Positions 53,182 to 64,000 of a stretch of DNA of 64,000 nt are shown piece after piece (the stretch's first letter is position 1; the number at the start of each line of letters is the position of its first letter). Location: the NCBI GenBank assembly GCA_947359465.1, contig OX375872.1, positions 14,791,018-14,855,017 on the forward strand, read 5' to 3'. Source of the DNA: Metellina segmentata. Lineage: Eukaryota > Arthropoda > Arachnida > Araneae > Tetragnathidae. The notes below the pieces were generated by a model that did not search any database, was not told the origin of the DNA, and was given only the letters and a program-made list of their open reading frames with translations. Made by a program: the position numbers and the translations under genes.

Positions 53182-54992
53182 ATGGCCAGTAACTTGCCGA
53201 CGATACCGCCGTTTGAATCCGGAAAAATCGACGAGAAGCATGGAGGCACTGGAGATAAGATTTTGAAGATTATGTTGAAGCTCTACGATATAGCACAGAG
53301 CCGGAAAAGACGAAAACAGCATTATTTCGTCATATTTGCGAAGACGAATTGAAAAAACAATTCCGATCGTTTGACCTGAAACCCGAAGGAGCCACTACAG
53401 AGGTCAAACTAAAACAGATTCTTGACGAATTCGATAACTTTTTCAAAGATTATCAGAACGAGATCTATGCATCTTTCAAGTTTTTGGAAATGAAGCAAGA
53501 AAGAAACGAGAAATTTTCGGACTATTATTCCACACTGAGAAGTGCAGTTACGAAATGAAACTACTGAAATTTTGCAGAACGCATGGTTCGCGACAAAATA
53601 ATTCAAGGACTACTTGGCAAGCCTCTGCAAGAAAGACTAATAAGGGAAACTACAAGAAAAGCGAAGACCTTACAAGACGTAGTCAGTGATTGTAAATCAG
53701 CCGAACATAGCAAAGCACAAGGCCGGGAAATGAATGAGAGCCAAACGGTAGCAGTTGACGCCGTAAATCGCGCCAAATCTCGGAATGCGTCATCACGAGA
53801 ATATAAAAAAACAGCGTTCCCGATCGTCCCGGAAGATACCCAAACGAATTTAAGTGCAGGAATTGCGGCCGTGTTCACGAACCTCGCAATTGTCCTGCCT
53901 TTGGAACGAAAAGCAAAAACTGTTCCTTAAAAAATCACTGGGTTTCTGTCTGCAGATCGAAAGAGAGTTCAAATTATCAACAAAGCAGCCGCCGAGTCAA
54001 TGCTGTTGAACAGGACGATGACGAAGGCGACTCGGAATTTATGTTTTTAGGAAAGATAAAAACTGTTGAGTCTCTAAAGGGAGACAAGTCACATAATGTT
54101 TGGTATCAAAAAATCGCCGTCAATGAAAATGATATTGTTTTCAAATTGGATACGGGTGCTCAAGTAAACGCCATCCCTAAAAGTGAACTCTTACAATGGA
54201 AAAAAATAAACTCTGGTGAAAAACACAAAACAACCAGTGCTGGATTACAGTGACAATTTAGTTCCAATCATGGGTGAGTGTTCACTTACTTTCAAAACTA
54301 ATAAAGTTAAAGAGGATTTGAAATTTGTTGTGACAACTCTTGAGTCTAATCCTATAGTAGGCTTATCTGCCTGTGAACAGTTAGGACTCATTAAGCGCTT
54401 ATACAATGTCAAGAAAGGCACAGGATGTAGTAGAATTGTAGAAACACCTCAACAAATCATCAAAGAGTTTTATGATGTGTTTAGTGGTATGGGAAAATAG
54501 AATCGTGAGGTAAAAATTAAGTTCAAGGAAAATTACATTAGCTGCCCCACGTAAAATACCATTAGCTCTACATGATAAAGTTTAAGAAGAACTACAGCGC
54601 ATGGTGGAAACAGGTGTCATCACAAAATTCGATGAACCTACCGAATGGGTTAATAACATGGTTGTTGTCAACACCCCAAAAAAGCTGAGAATTTGTCTGG
54701 ATCCAAGACCGTTAAATGAGACCATACAAAGACCCCACTACCTAATCCCATCTGTTGATCGCCTCTTAGCGAAACTTCAGGGGTAGAGTACTTTTATTGG
54801 CCAAGCATCAACAGAGATGTTGAGTTATTTATTGATAAGTGTCAAATTTGCCAGAAATACCAACGTGCAAATCAAAAAGAGACTTTATTACAGCAAGATC
54901 ATCCTCAGCGGCCATAGCAGAAGGTGGCGTGTGATTTTCTAGAGAACAGAGGTCGTCACTTCCTCCTCATGATAGACTATTTCTCGAAATAC
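53182..54992 (+). pseudogene. Ty3/gypsy-like gag-pol, decayed and internally deleted
   Basis: Continuation of the element whose LTR and primer-binding site lie left of the Polinton. Gag starts MASNLPTIPPFES at 53182 and is frame-broken near 53270 and 53555. The knuckle region lies near 53850-53960, retroviral-type protease FKLDTGAQVNAIP at ~54140, and RT start TGVITKFDEPTEWVNN to RICLDPRPLN at ~54610-54720. At ~54784 the RT stops and joins the integrase zinc-binding segment (YFYWPSINRDV, CQICQKYQ), deleting most of RT and RNase H. It ends in the integrase core near 54992. Not functional. Confidence 0.85.
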
Positions 54993-55250
54993 ATCATAGG
55001 CGTACCCACGGGGGAAAGGGGGTTTTGAGATCAACCCTTCCCCCCCTTTCAATTGAAAAAAATTTTGGTAACGTATAAAGATATGAGTCTTTCACAAATT
55101 AATTCTTTATTAATAACAACTCAAACTATTCATAACTTAATTTTAATAAATTTAATTTTAATTAATGTTTTACTTGTGTTATAAACATAGCCGTCAGGGG
55201 GGTTGAGAGTTCAACACTCACCCATTCAGTTGAGAAAAATTGTGCTAATA

Positions 55251-56693
55251 TACACTGCTGTTTGTAAAAAATGCACCACCATGAAGGAATCATCCGAATG
55301 AAATGAAATTTGCAGCAAATGTCAATTATAGGATGTTATGCAAAGTAGTAAAGTTTCAGAGCCACCACGCAAGCGTGGTGTGAGCGGCGCCCTCTGAACT
55401 GATGCTAAAAGCGTATAAATAGAGGGCTGTAGCGGGACGTTGAAAATAGTGCATGGTTATTTTTTAGTGGCGAACGTTTAGTGAGACCTAAGTATGCCTC
55501 CACGACGAAATAGGACGATATTTCAACAACTTACGGAATTTGAACGGGGGATAATCATCGACCTTCGTGAAGGAGGATTTTCCTATCGCGCAATAGCAGC
55601 TCGTGTGCAGCGGAACAGTTCCATAGTAATGCGAGTTTGGAAACAGTGGACCGACGAGCACCGGACAACTCGAAAAACTGGGAGTGGACGACGGAAGGTG
55701 ACGTCAGAGTGCGATGATAGACACCTGGTCCACATGGCGGTGAATGACCGTACAGCTTCCTCCAGGCAGTTGGCAGCACTTTGGTCTACTGCTACAGGTG
55801 TACTATTGTCGTTTTCGTCAATTCGCCGACGTCTGCTGCACCGTGGACTGCGTGCAAGGATTCCTTTATACATGATCCCCCCTCTCACGCCAAACCATCC
55901 ATGGCAATGGGCTCATGACCTCAACCATCTGTAATGGGCTCATGAGCACAGAGCCTGGTGGGCTGATTGGCAACAAGTTGTCTTTTTTGACGAATCCCGC
56001 TTTAATTTGTGGAACCATGATGGCCGCATTCGTGTTAGACGCTATGCCGGTGAATGCTGCCTTCCAGAGTGTGTTATCGAACATCATAGTGGCCGAACAC
56101 CCGGAGTTATGGTCTGGGGTGCGATTTCGTATCATGAACGATCTCAGCTGCTACGAATTGAGGATAATCTGAATAGCAACAGGTACGTCCGTGAAGTGCT
56201 ATAGCCCGAAGTCGTTCCCTTCCTTCAAGGCATTCCTAAAGCTATCTTTCAACAGGATAATGCACGCCTCCATATTGCAAGGAATGTTCGAGACTTCTTT
56301 TCAGCCCAACTCACGCAACTTCTACCTTGGCCTGCTTATCCACCGGATATATCGCCTATTGAGCACAGTGGGATTTGGTTGGTTTGGCGTCTCGCTCGTG
56401 ATCTGCGTCCTACAGCTTCAAAAGAGGAACTTTGGGTGCGCATACAAACAATATGGAATTCTCTTCCACAAGCAGACATTCAACATCTGTTTCACTCCAT
56501 GTCACGTCGTATAGCAGCACTTATTGCAGCGCGTGGTGGCTACACCAAATACTGGTTTCGGACACTTAATATTGTTTTTTTGTTTTGAAAATTTATTCAT
56601 TTATTTGTACTAATACAAGCCGTTTGTGTATTAAATTAAATTTAATTCTGATGACTCCTTCATGGTGTTTCATTTTTTACAAAGAGCAGTATA
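55251..56693 (+). mobile_element. Tc1/mariner-type element 1
   Basis: Terminal inverted repeats TACACTGCTGTTTGTAAAAA (left) and its near complement ending GAGCAGTATA, with TA duplicated at 55249-55250 and 56694-56695. 1443 bp with a broken transposase. Confidence 0.88.
55494..56588 (+). pseudogene. Tc1/mariner transposase, frameshifted
   Basis: ATG at 55494; the first 146 residues hold paired helix-turn-helix DNA-binding domains (TEFERGIIIDLREGGFSYRAI, VWKQW). Around 55930 the frame shifts. Downstream the catalytic part continues: FFDESRFNLW with the first Asp (~55990), GVMVWGAISY, FQQDNARLH with the second Asp (~56255), then PPDISPIEH with the last acidic residue region. At least two frame changes and a stop near 56205 inactivate it. 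Confidence 0.88.
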
Positions 56694-56698
56694 TACTA

Positions 56699-57912
56699 CA
56701 CAGTCTAGTCTACACGGTCCATGTGACCACCTGTCAAAACCCAGAATAACCATCTTTGGCAGAGCGGACCGCTACAAGACGTGCAGGAAGAGAGTCAATT
56801 AGGTTTCTGAAGGTGTTCACTGGGATGTTGAGCCATACCGACTCCAGTGCCGTGGCCAGCTGCACTAGATTACGCGGTTAAGGATCCATTGAGGAACAAC
56901 CCAATCGAGGAGGTCCGACAGATTATAGATTGGGTTTAAATCTGGTGAGTTTGCTGGCCAGGGGAGTAAGGTAAACTCATCCTGGTGCTCTTCAAACCAC
57001 GCACATGCACTGCGAGCTGTATGACACCATGCATTGTCCTGCTGGTAGATGCCAGCATTCTGAGGGAAAATAATTCGTATGTAGGTGTGGACATGGTCCG
57101 CAAGGACAGATGCGTGCTTGTGCTGATCCATCGTGCCTTCCACAATGATGAGTGCACCCAGTGAATGCCAGGAAAACATTCCCAAACCATAATGCTCCCT
57201 CCTCCAGCCTGGATCCTTCCGGGAATTGTTGCAGGTGTTTGCTTTCAGACGTTTCACGCCGTATGCGCCAACGTCCATCTCTCCGATGGAGCATAAAACG
57301 TGATTCATCGGAAAAAGCCACCTGTCGCCACTCTGCGGACGTCCAGTTGCGGTGCTGGCGTGCAAATTCCAGCCTTCGTCGCCGATGAACAGCAGTCAGC
57401 ATAGGTGCATTAACCAGGCATCTGCTGCGGAGGTCCATGCGCAGCAGCGTTCGCTGAACCGTTGTTGGGGATACACTCTTGGTAGCCCCTTGGTTCATCT
57501 GGGCGGTCAGTTGCTCAACAGTTGCACGTCTATTCGCCCGAACGCATCTCAGTAGCCTTCGTTCGCCTCTGTCATCTATAGCCCGTGGTGCACCACATGT
57601 GCCACGCCGCTGATTTTGGATAGTACCATTTTGCCATGCACGGTATACTTATAACCACGCGAACAGTTCACACAATTAGCCGTTTCCGAAATGCTTCCAC
57701 CCTTGGCCCGAAAGCCAATAATCATGGCGTTTTGGACGTCGGATAAATCACTACGTTTCTGCATTACGCCAACGATTGAAATGCTTTCCGATGCCCTAGG
57801 ACATCCTTTATATACACTCCACTGCAATGTGCTGCCACCTGCCTTTTGTGATTGGTTATTTCACGTTGACGTCGAAAGTACGTGGTGGTCACATTAATGT
57901 GACTGGACTGTG
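56699..57912 (-). mobile_element. Tc1/mariner-type element 2
   Basis: Terminal repeats starting CACAGTCTAGTC (left) and ending GACTGGACTGTG (right), both continuing to a shared ATGTGACCACC word; TA at 56697-56698 and 57913-57914. Only one base separates the TA of element 1 from that of element 2. Confidence 0.85.
56780..57774 (-). pseudogene. Tc1-type transposase, frameshifted
   Basis: Reads leftward from an MQKRSDLSDVQNAMIIGFRA start (~57764). Downstream: a second helix-turn-helix (TTVQRTLLRMDL), FSDESRFMLHRRDGR with the first catalytic Asp (~57300), then after a frame shift IYQQDNAWCHTA with the second Asp (~57030) and PANSPDLNPI with the third. Frame changes near 57600 and 57190 make it a pseudogene. 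Confidence 0.88.
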
Positions 57913-58216
57913 TATAAATATAATGAGAGAGTTTTTCACAAATTAATCCTACATTAATAACTACTCAAACTATCCATAACTTAATTTTAATTAATGTTTT
58001 CCTTGTGTAATAAATAATTCTAATCAATGAAACAATTTTACATTAGTTAATAGGCGTAACCAGGGGGAGTTGGAGGTTCCACCCCGCACCATTCAGTTCG
58101 TGATAAAAGGTAATCAAATTTGTTAATGAAGAGCAATCGGAGTTTTAAGCTTTATGGCTATTTAAACTAGATTATATAAAAATAAAAATGAATTATTTTT
58201 ACACTCATAATATAAA

Positions 58217-59438
58217 TACCGTATATTTCCGAATATAAGCCGATGTGTGTATAAGCCAAGGGTGGGTTTTCAAAAATTTACCCAAAATTCAAAACCTGTA
58301 TATAGGCTGAAATAAAAATTAAAAATTTTTCTTTGTGTGTGTGACGTTCAAACATAAAGCCATAAAGACGTAAATGTCGCCAAGAAGAAAACGGGAGGAA
58401 TATTTTCCAATCAAATCGCTGTAAAGTAAAACGCCACTCGCCAACGATGATAGTTTTAACCTGCTAGCGATTTCCCCCAGTGTCCAGCTCCTGATATCCG
58501 AACTCCGACGGGGTGATTGACAGGTGATGATATACGTGACATTAGGATTCAAATGGAGGAGGGGATTCATTATGACTCTTAAAAGAAAGTAGGGTAGGGT
58601 CTAAATGTGATTGAACTCTCCGACCGGTTGCCACGATTTAAGTTGGCAGTAAATATGTGCAATGACGAGCGTACTGAGCTTTAAGCCGCAAGTTTCACTG
58701 CGAGATTGTCTATTCGCCCTCTTTCCACGGAATTACAAAGGTGACGGCTAATGATCTTTCCCAGTGTCCCGCACCTTATGCCGGACCCCTGACTGGGTGA
58801 TTGACAGATTATCAATTCAACAATGGTCAAGGGGAGTGGCTGGGGCTTGGGAATTTTTTTTATCAGTGCCACTTTTCTTCGCCGTACAGACTAAAACATG
58901 TGCAGAACATAAAGTTTCAAAAGGGGGAGCGGGCTCATTGCTCATCAACTATTCGGAAACTCGGATTCAGACACGGAATTTGAAGCATTTATGACTTATT
59001 TTTCTCTTTTTGCTTAAAGGCTGCATTCAAAACGAAAGTTAAAAGACTTTAAAAATTGGAACAGCTGTTGGATTCGGTTCCGAGTCGGATGGCACGAAGT
59101 AAAAAAGTAGGGTTGGTATAAATCGTAAATCGCTCGTAAAGAATTCGAAGTTGCTGACACCGGACGGAGTTCCGAATCCAACAGCTGTATCAAAAAATGT
59201 TCCCTTTCCAATTGTTATTTTTATGTGGTAATCAATTACGGTATTCAATTATTATTTTGTGTGCTATATTTGGCGATAATTAGCGATTTATCGCTTGCGC
59301 CCGGCTAACGGAAATGTACCTTAGTTTTTTGCGAAATTAGCGGATCCGTATATAAGCCGACCCCCCCCCACACACACACACACTTTAGCTTTAAAAAAGT
59401 TCCAAAAATTATCGGCTTATAAACGGAAATATACGTAA
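58217..59438. mobile_element. Non-autonomous DNA element with CCGTATATTTCC ends
   Basis: Left TACCGTATATTTCCGAATAT and right complement GAAATATACGTAA, each followed inward by ATAAGCCGA-type sequence, which also occurs internally at ~59350. Short internal inverted repeat ACAGCTGTTGGATTCGG at 59060-59190. hAT-like in style; no transposase. Confidence 0.6.
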
Positions 59439-59696
59439 ATGCACGAAAAAAGTGAAATTTTTATTCACTTGATTTTTTTTTTATGTTTAACTTAGAATAT
59501 GTTTTTTGAAGAACCAACTAGGAAAATGTTTACATGTATTTATCTCAGCAAAAACTGAATAATTTTGTCCAAATGTTATAGTTCATGAGGTCCTAGTGAC
59601 TATTTTTCTATTCCTTTTAATTTAATGATTATCTAAAAATCTGAATGTATGTGCATTCTTACCAATGATGTTTTTTATTTCAATAATTGTAATATA

Positions 59697-61199
59697 CAGG
59701 GTGGTCTAGAATTCATGGTACAAACTTTAATGGTAGGTACAGGACATTGTAACAATGATTTATTGTATAGGAATGTATAGTCGCAAGTGACGCGGTGAGG
59801 CGAAAACAGGGGAAATAACGGCCGAAAGGAAAAACAAAGATTTTATTGAAAGCGTTGATGACAAGTGTCATGTTTACAGTAATTGTTCAAAATAGCGTCC
59901 ACCAGTATCGATACATGCTTGACAGCGTCGGTGGAGCGATTGGCGTACACGTTCAAAGATGCCTGGTATTTCACGTACACCTGCAGCAGCTACAGATAAG
60001 CGAGCGACGAGATCCTCATCTGAGTCAACTGGAGTCTCATAAACAAGATGCTTTAGATGTCCCCATAAAAAGTAATCGAGGCTCGATAAATCGGGAGATC
60101 GGGGTGGCCAAGGGACTGGTCCACCACGCCCAATCCATCGAGTACCAAACGTGGCATTCAGGTAATTCCGTACATCAATGCTGAAGTGTGCTGGCGCCCC
60201 ATCGTGCTGAAACCACATGCGGTTACGAATGGCGATCGGAACATCATGCAGCAGTTGTGGTAACACTTCTTTCAGAAAAATAAGATAGCTTCCGCCAGTG
60301 AGCCGCGTGGGTAGTAAGTATGGGCCAATCAAAAAGTCGTTCACAATACCAGCCCACACATTAATACTGAAATGTTGTTGAAACGCATGTCGACGCGTTG
60401 CATGTGGATTATCGGTTGCCCACACATGGGAATTGTGCGCATTAAAGACACCCTCGCGTGAAAATGTCGCTTCATCTGTAAATAGCACATAATCTACGAA
60501 ATCCGGCTGCAACGCACATTGCTGCATCACCCACAGGCAGAAGTTCACGCGGCGAGGATAATCTGCCGGATTCAATGCTTGTACTTTCTGAAAATGGAAG
60601 GGGTGTAAGCGATTTTCGTTTAACACTCTGCATACAGTCTGATGACTCACACCTACGTCACGCGCAACAGTTCTTGTGCTTGACTCGGGTCTATCAGCCA
60701 CAATGTTCAAGATGCTTTCTTCCAGCCTTGGAGTGCGTACAGCTCTTACTCGACCAGCGCCATGTCTGTTGACGTCGAACGCACCTGTTTCACAAAGTTG
60801 ACGATGTAACCGTTGAAAAATTCTATGATCCGGCATTCGTCGATCAGGATACTCCGCGCGATACATTCGTAACGCAGCTCTGCCGTTACCATTTGCACGG
60901 CCGTACATGTAATGCATGTCTGCTTTTTCTGCATACGTAAAGTCACCCATCGTCTACGGCAGCACAATTGTGAATGGCGCTTTTCCCTACTGCGATGCAT
61001 CATGTTCAACAGCGGCTAGACATCTACTGCCCTCTACCGGCAATGATACCAACCGATCACTCCATTTCTCTTTCCTTTTATTTCCCCTGTTTACGCCTCA
61101 CCGCGTCACTTGCGACTATACATTCCTATACAATAAATCATTGTTACAATGTCCTGTACCTACCATTAAAGTTTGTACCATGAATTCGGGACCACCCTG
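59697..61199. mobile_element. Mariner/IS630-type element with intact transposase
   Basis: ~124-bp terminal inverted repeats beginning CAGGGTGGTC, nearly identical at both ends, flanked by TA at 59695-59696 and 61200-61201. 1503 bp. The intact transposase and almost identical ends indicate recent movement. Confidence 0.93.
59874..60950 (-). CDS. IS630/Tc1/mariner superfamily transposase, intact
   Basis: 358 residues, ATG at 60948-60950, no breaks. The N terminus contains helix-turn-helix blocks (MHYMYGRANGNGRAAL, then STRTVARDVGVSHQTVCRVL at ~91-110). The DDE/D core has Asp159 (LFTDEATF), Asp250 (FQHDGAPAH) and Asp287 in PPRSPDLSSLDYFLWG. It excises and reinserts the surrounding element at TA sites. 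Length is usual for the family. The C-terminal end (CIDTGGRYFEQLL) is typical of this widespread arthropod lineage. Confidence 0.93.
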   Translation of the reverse strand: MGDFTYAEKADMHYMYGRANGNGRAALRMYRAEYPDRRMPDHRIFQRLHRQLCETGAFDVNRHGAGRVRAVRTPRLEESILNIVADRPESSTRTVARDVGVSHQTVCRVLNENRLHPFHFQKVQALNPADYPRRVNFCLWVMQQCALQPDFVDYVLFTDEATFSREGVFNAHNSHVWATDNPHATRRHAFQQHFSINVWAGIVNDFLIGPYLLPTRLTGGSYLIFLKEVLPQLLHDVPIAIRNRMWFQHDGAPAHFSIDVRNYLNATFGTRWIGRGGPVPWPPRSPDLSSLDYFLWGHLKHLVYETPVDSDEDLVARLSVAAAGVREIPGIFERVRQSLHRRCQACIDTGGRYFEQLL

Positions 61200-61201
61200 T
61201 A

Positions 61202-63030
61202 TATTATCACTGATTTACTGTATTTTGTTTCACAAATTTTAAAAACAGATGGTTCGTTGTTCGGATTAACCAAACTCGGATGAACGGGGGGGGGGGGGGG
61301 TTAGTAGTGGTGGTTATGGTTTTAGTAGTGTAATTCAAGACTATCCTTAAATAATTTGTTGTTAAACCAAACAATGTGTTTCTCATGTATGAAATTATAA
61401 AACAACATTGTTTAAAACGACTTTATTTGAAATGAAAGTGACTAACATTTGCTAGACGCAAAATTTTTAATAATTTTTATCATTGTTCTACGAAAAAAGT
61501 ATCAATTTATCTTGTGATTTTTAACGTAAAAATAAGAACATTTCCCTGAGAAGGTCTCCAGATGCTTCACCTTTTTATTGGTGTACAGTTCATATTTCTC
61601 GTGACTGAACTCCTCCCCCCTCAGTCATGAGCCCTAGTCACGCCTTTGCTTCTGAGTACAACAAGGGTCCGCGCAAAGGAATTCTCGATGCGTACTCGTC
61701 AATGAATAGATATTTTTGATGGTTAATTTCCTAGTAATATCTACTAGTTTCACTTTATAATCATGGTTTCCTAACAGCCTACATATTATTAGAAGTCTAA
61801 ATTCCTTGAGAGTGAGACGACATATTCTCTTTACAGAGATGTTCTGGCGAACCTCATCCACAGCACATCTTCTGTACTTCTGCTTTAAAATGTTTCAGTA
61901 TTAAAAATGTTGCATACTTCCTTTAAGAGTTTATATTAAGAGTGCTGTTAATCACGAATATTTATAGATTACTCTTCCCCGCATTTATATTTATGATGTC
62001 ATGTGTTAACAATTACTGCTTGCAGTAAATATATATTCTAATTAGTTACAACAGGTTGGTGTAATCTTTTATAATACGCAGTAATTGACCCAATTGCCTC
62101 TGAGTCATTATGCTGCTCGTTTAGTACTTATCCCTGTCTATTGTGATGTCCCTTTATAGTTATTAAATATCTTGTTGGACTTGGAAGTACACTCTTATTC
62201 CTTTATTCCAAGACATAACAAAAAATAACAGTGCGAAAGCATTATTTCAGTTTAAAGGTAAGACATATTTGATGCAATTATGTTAGAATTTAAATAATAC
62301 TTTCGGGAGATGACTTTTTTACTAAAAAAATTCAATAGAAACGTTAAAGTGAAACGTATAAGTTTTCTTTCCTCTTGTTGACAATACAACAGTGATGTTT
62401 CTACCAACACTGATAAATGATTTCATGTCTTAATATCATCATAAATATTACAGTTGCATGTAATTATTCACAAGTATATAGTTAATACACTTATTAAAAA
62501 ATTGTGAGCACTCATAGACGACAGAATCAGAATCGAGAGAATTTTTACCGATGTGCTTCAAGTAAATCAAGTTTAAATCTGAGAAGTAACAAAAAAATCG
62601 ACGTTTTAATAATTTAAATGTATGTTAATTTAAATGTATTGTAAATTTTAAAACTCACCATAAAAACATCTGGTAAATATTGTATAAACTAGGGAGTTCC
62701 GTCCCCTGCTCGCGAACCCCCGGGGATTGCTACGCAATTCTATTTGGTTTGCTTCGCATACCAACATTCTTTTCGCAAGTGTTTTCTCTTTTCTTTATTT
62801 TAACTCTTAATGTATCAGTAAAGCATCAGTAAAAATCCTTCTCGATCTTGTTCCCTCTACAATTTTAAATAGACCATGTTAATCTCTTAATTTTCTTATC
62901 TCTACTTTCTCGGGAAGCCGTCTGCGAATAGAGTGAAAAAAGCGAGCCTTTTACCTCGCCAAGTTCTAAAAAAAATCTTTGCTATGATACATTTGATATT
63001 TGGCAAATATATGTAGGAGTGAAACTACTA
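61202..63030. other. Noncoding, AT-rich; nothing recognised apart from simple repeats
   Basis: A run of ~14 G near 61285, and a GC-richer motif near 62690-62735 (GTCCCCTGCTCGCGAACCCC) likely from a repeat. No gene supported. Confidence 0.5.
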
Positions 63031-63076
63031 ACCTCCCCAGTCCTCACCAACAGCGCCCTCTGTCTCCTAGAAGCGG

Positions 63077-63946
63077 CTCAATCCCATGATAGTACTTTAC
63101 GCAAGTCCAACTTGATTGGCTAGTTTCACGGGCTTGGCTTCACTTGGATATCTCGCCAATCTGATTGTTGCAGTAACCATTTGATTTTGAATATGCGCGT
63201 TGTTTCGTAGAAATACAATACATACACTAGCGTCTCAGCGAACAGCGTAAGTGTCCGACAAGTTGACTCTGATTTGCTCCTCATATATATGTTGTATGGT
63301 TGTTGTTAGTAGTATTTCTTGCCAACTTATATTAAGGGTACTTATACTTTAAAGAGCTTCTTTTAGCGAAGGAACGATGGCCTAATGGCTAAAGTCACCC
63401 ACCTTCAGATTAGCGCCGGCAGCGGAATATGACTTCCCGAGTTCGAACCCAGGTGGCGGAAAAATTTTTTGATCCTCCAAATTATTTTTAAAAAATTCCA
63501 ATTTAATTCCTTTTCATTCTAATTTACTTTTCCCAATTTTTAATACCCTTTTCATGTTTTTCCAAGCTTCCGTTGATTTTACATAAATAATCTAAGAACC
63601 ACTCCTGAACTCACTACCAGCTGATATTTTTCCGCCCCTCTGCCGTCCCCTTTGATTTAGGATAATGGTGTCGTATCCACCGCTGGCTTAGGACCATTCT
63701 GATGTAACAAAAAGCATACATAAAACACTAACTTATATAATTATTAACTTATATAATAAAAGGATACAATTTTCGGCTCCCACCTCTACCCACCCATAGC
63801 CATGGATCTGAAAAGAAAAGAAGAAAGCAGAAAGGAAGAGATAAATCGCCAACAACTATAAACCTTGATGAAATACGTATCTAGGTCATGTGATCCGATT
63901 AGCCAATCAAGTTGGACTTGCGTAAAGTACTATCATGGGATTGAGG
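63077..63946. mobile_element. Inverted-repeat element at the right edge (possibly incomplete)
   Basis: ~46-bp inverted repeats: left CTCAATCCCATGATAGTACT onward, right AGCCAATCAAGTTGGACTTG to GGGATTGAG. Weaker similarity continues outward on both sides, so the true ends may lie beyond these points or past base 64000. It carries a tRNA-like sequence inside. Confidence 0.65.
63374..63470 (+). ncRNA. tRNA-like sequence (pol III boxes, T-run)
   Basis: TGGCCTAATGGCTAAAG fits an A box, GAGTTCGAACCC a B box, and a TTTTTT follows at ~63465. The spacing is ~70 bases and the arms pair imperfectly; more likely a SINE head or decayed tRNA than a working gene. Confidence 0.4.
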
Positions 63947-64000
63947 CGCCTGTCTACCTCCTATGGGCTGCGCGAGCAGCGAGCGACAGGAGAAGGAAGT

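Larger units (their letters stand above)
54991..58110. repeat. ~195-bp tandem repeat, three units, interrupted
   Basis: Units begin at 54991 (ATAGGCGTACCCACGGGGG), 55186 and 58047. The shared middle part (TTTCACAAATTAAT, ACTCAAACTAT, CATAACTTAATTTTAAT) is seen at 55092 and again at 57933. Unit 2 is split by both Tc1-like elements; unit 3 is incomplete. Confidence 0.6.

Noticed and set aside
55555..55888. Antisense open frames within transposase regions (also 56936-57555, 60575-61242)
   Set aside because: Shadows of the transposases on the other strand; no independent motifs.

Overview
The window is eukaryotic nuclear DNA. It is AT-rich, has spliced genes with GT-AG introns, and carries many nested transposable elements. 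The host is an arthropod, and my best guess is a chelicerate such as a spider. This rests on an Egalitarian orthologue and on the repeat styles, and it is an inference rather than a proof.

Host genes (1-31.6 kb). The left edge holds the last 102 codons of a heparan-sulfate glucuronyl C5-epimerase on the + strand, ending at 309. Facing it on the - strand is a five-exon egalitarian (egl) gene: exons at 31538-30210, 18129-18049, 14132-13888, 12390-12193 and 9444-8892, about 801 residues, all junctions phase-consistent. The two genes are tail to tail. The strand composition flips near 4.83 kb, which suggests two ~4-kb 3' UTRs meeting there. The egl introns hold a Helitron, hAT-like and other non-autonomous DNA elements, two long hairpins, a Ty1/copia relic, SINEs and an unclassified repeat cluster.

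Repeat belt (31.6-37.9 kb). Many copies of one tRNA-headed SINE family are nested in each other and in a decayed LINE on the - strand. Next comes the 5' LTR of a Ty3/gypsy-like element, itself split by a 1.35-kb hAT-like element with an 8-bp target duplication.

Polinton/Maverick (37883-53128, 15.2 kb). A structurally complete virus-like DNA element is inserted in the gypsy leader. It has a perfect 6-bp target duplication (CTGCTC), AG...CT termini and ~465-bp near-identical inverted repeats. The rightward genes are a PC4-like protein, chromodomain integrase, penton-type minor capsid, a small basic pX-like protein, double-jelly-roll major capsid, adenain-like protease, a Cys-rich membrane protein, packaging ATPase, a basic protein with a hydrophobic tail and a coiled-coil-like protein. 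The leftward genes are a second, divergent PC4-like gene (two exons) and a protein-primed type B DNA polymerase. A separate upstream exon adds two C2H2 zinc fingers to the polymerase. TATAAA-type boxes precede many rightward gene starts but were not seen before the leftward genes. This suggests an early/late split: polymerase and PC4-like regulators early, virion genes late.

Right part (53.1-64 kb). The interrupted gypsy gag-pol resumes, with an internal deletion from RT into integrase. Three ~195-bp tandem units follow, with two decayed Tc1/mariner elements inserted back to back in the middle unit. Then come an hAT-like non-autonomous element, a mariner/IS630-type element with an intact 358-residue transposase and ~124-bp inverted repeats, and a partial inverted-repeat element at the right edge that carries a tRNA-like sequence.
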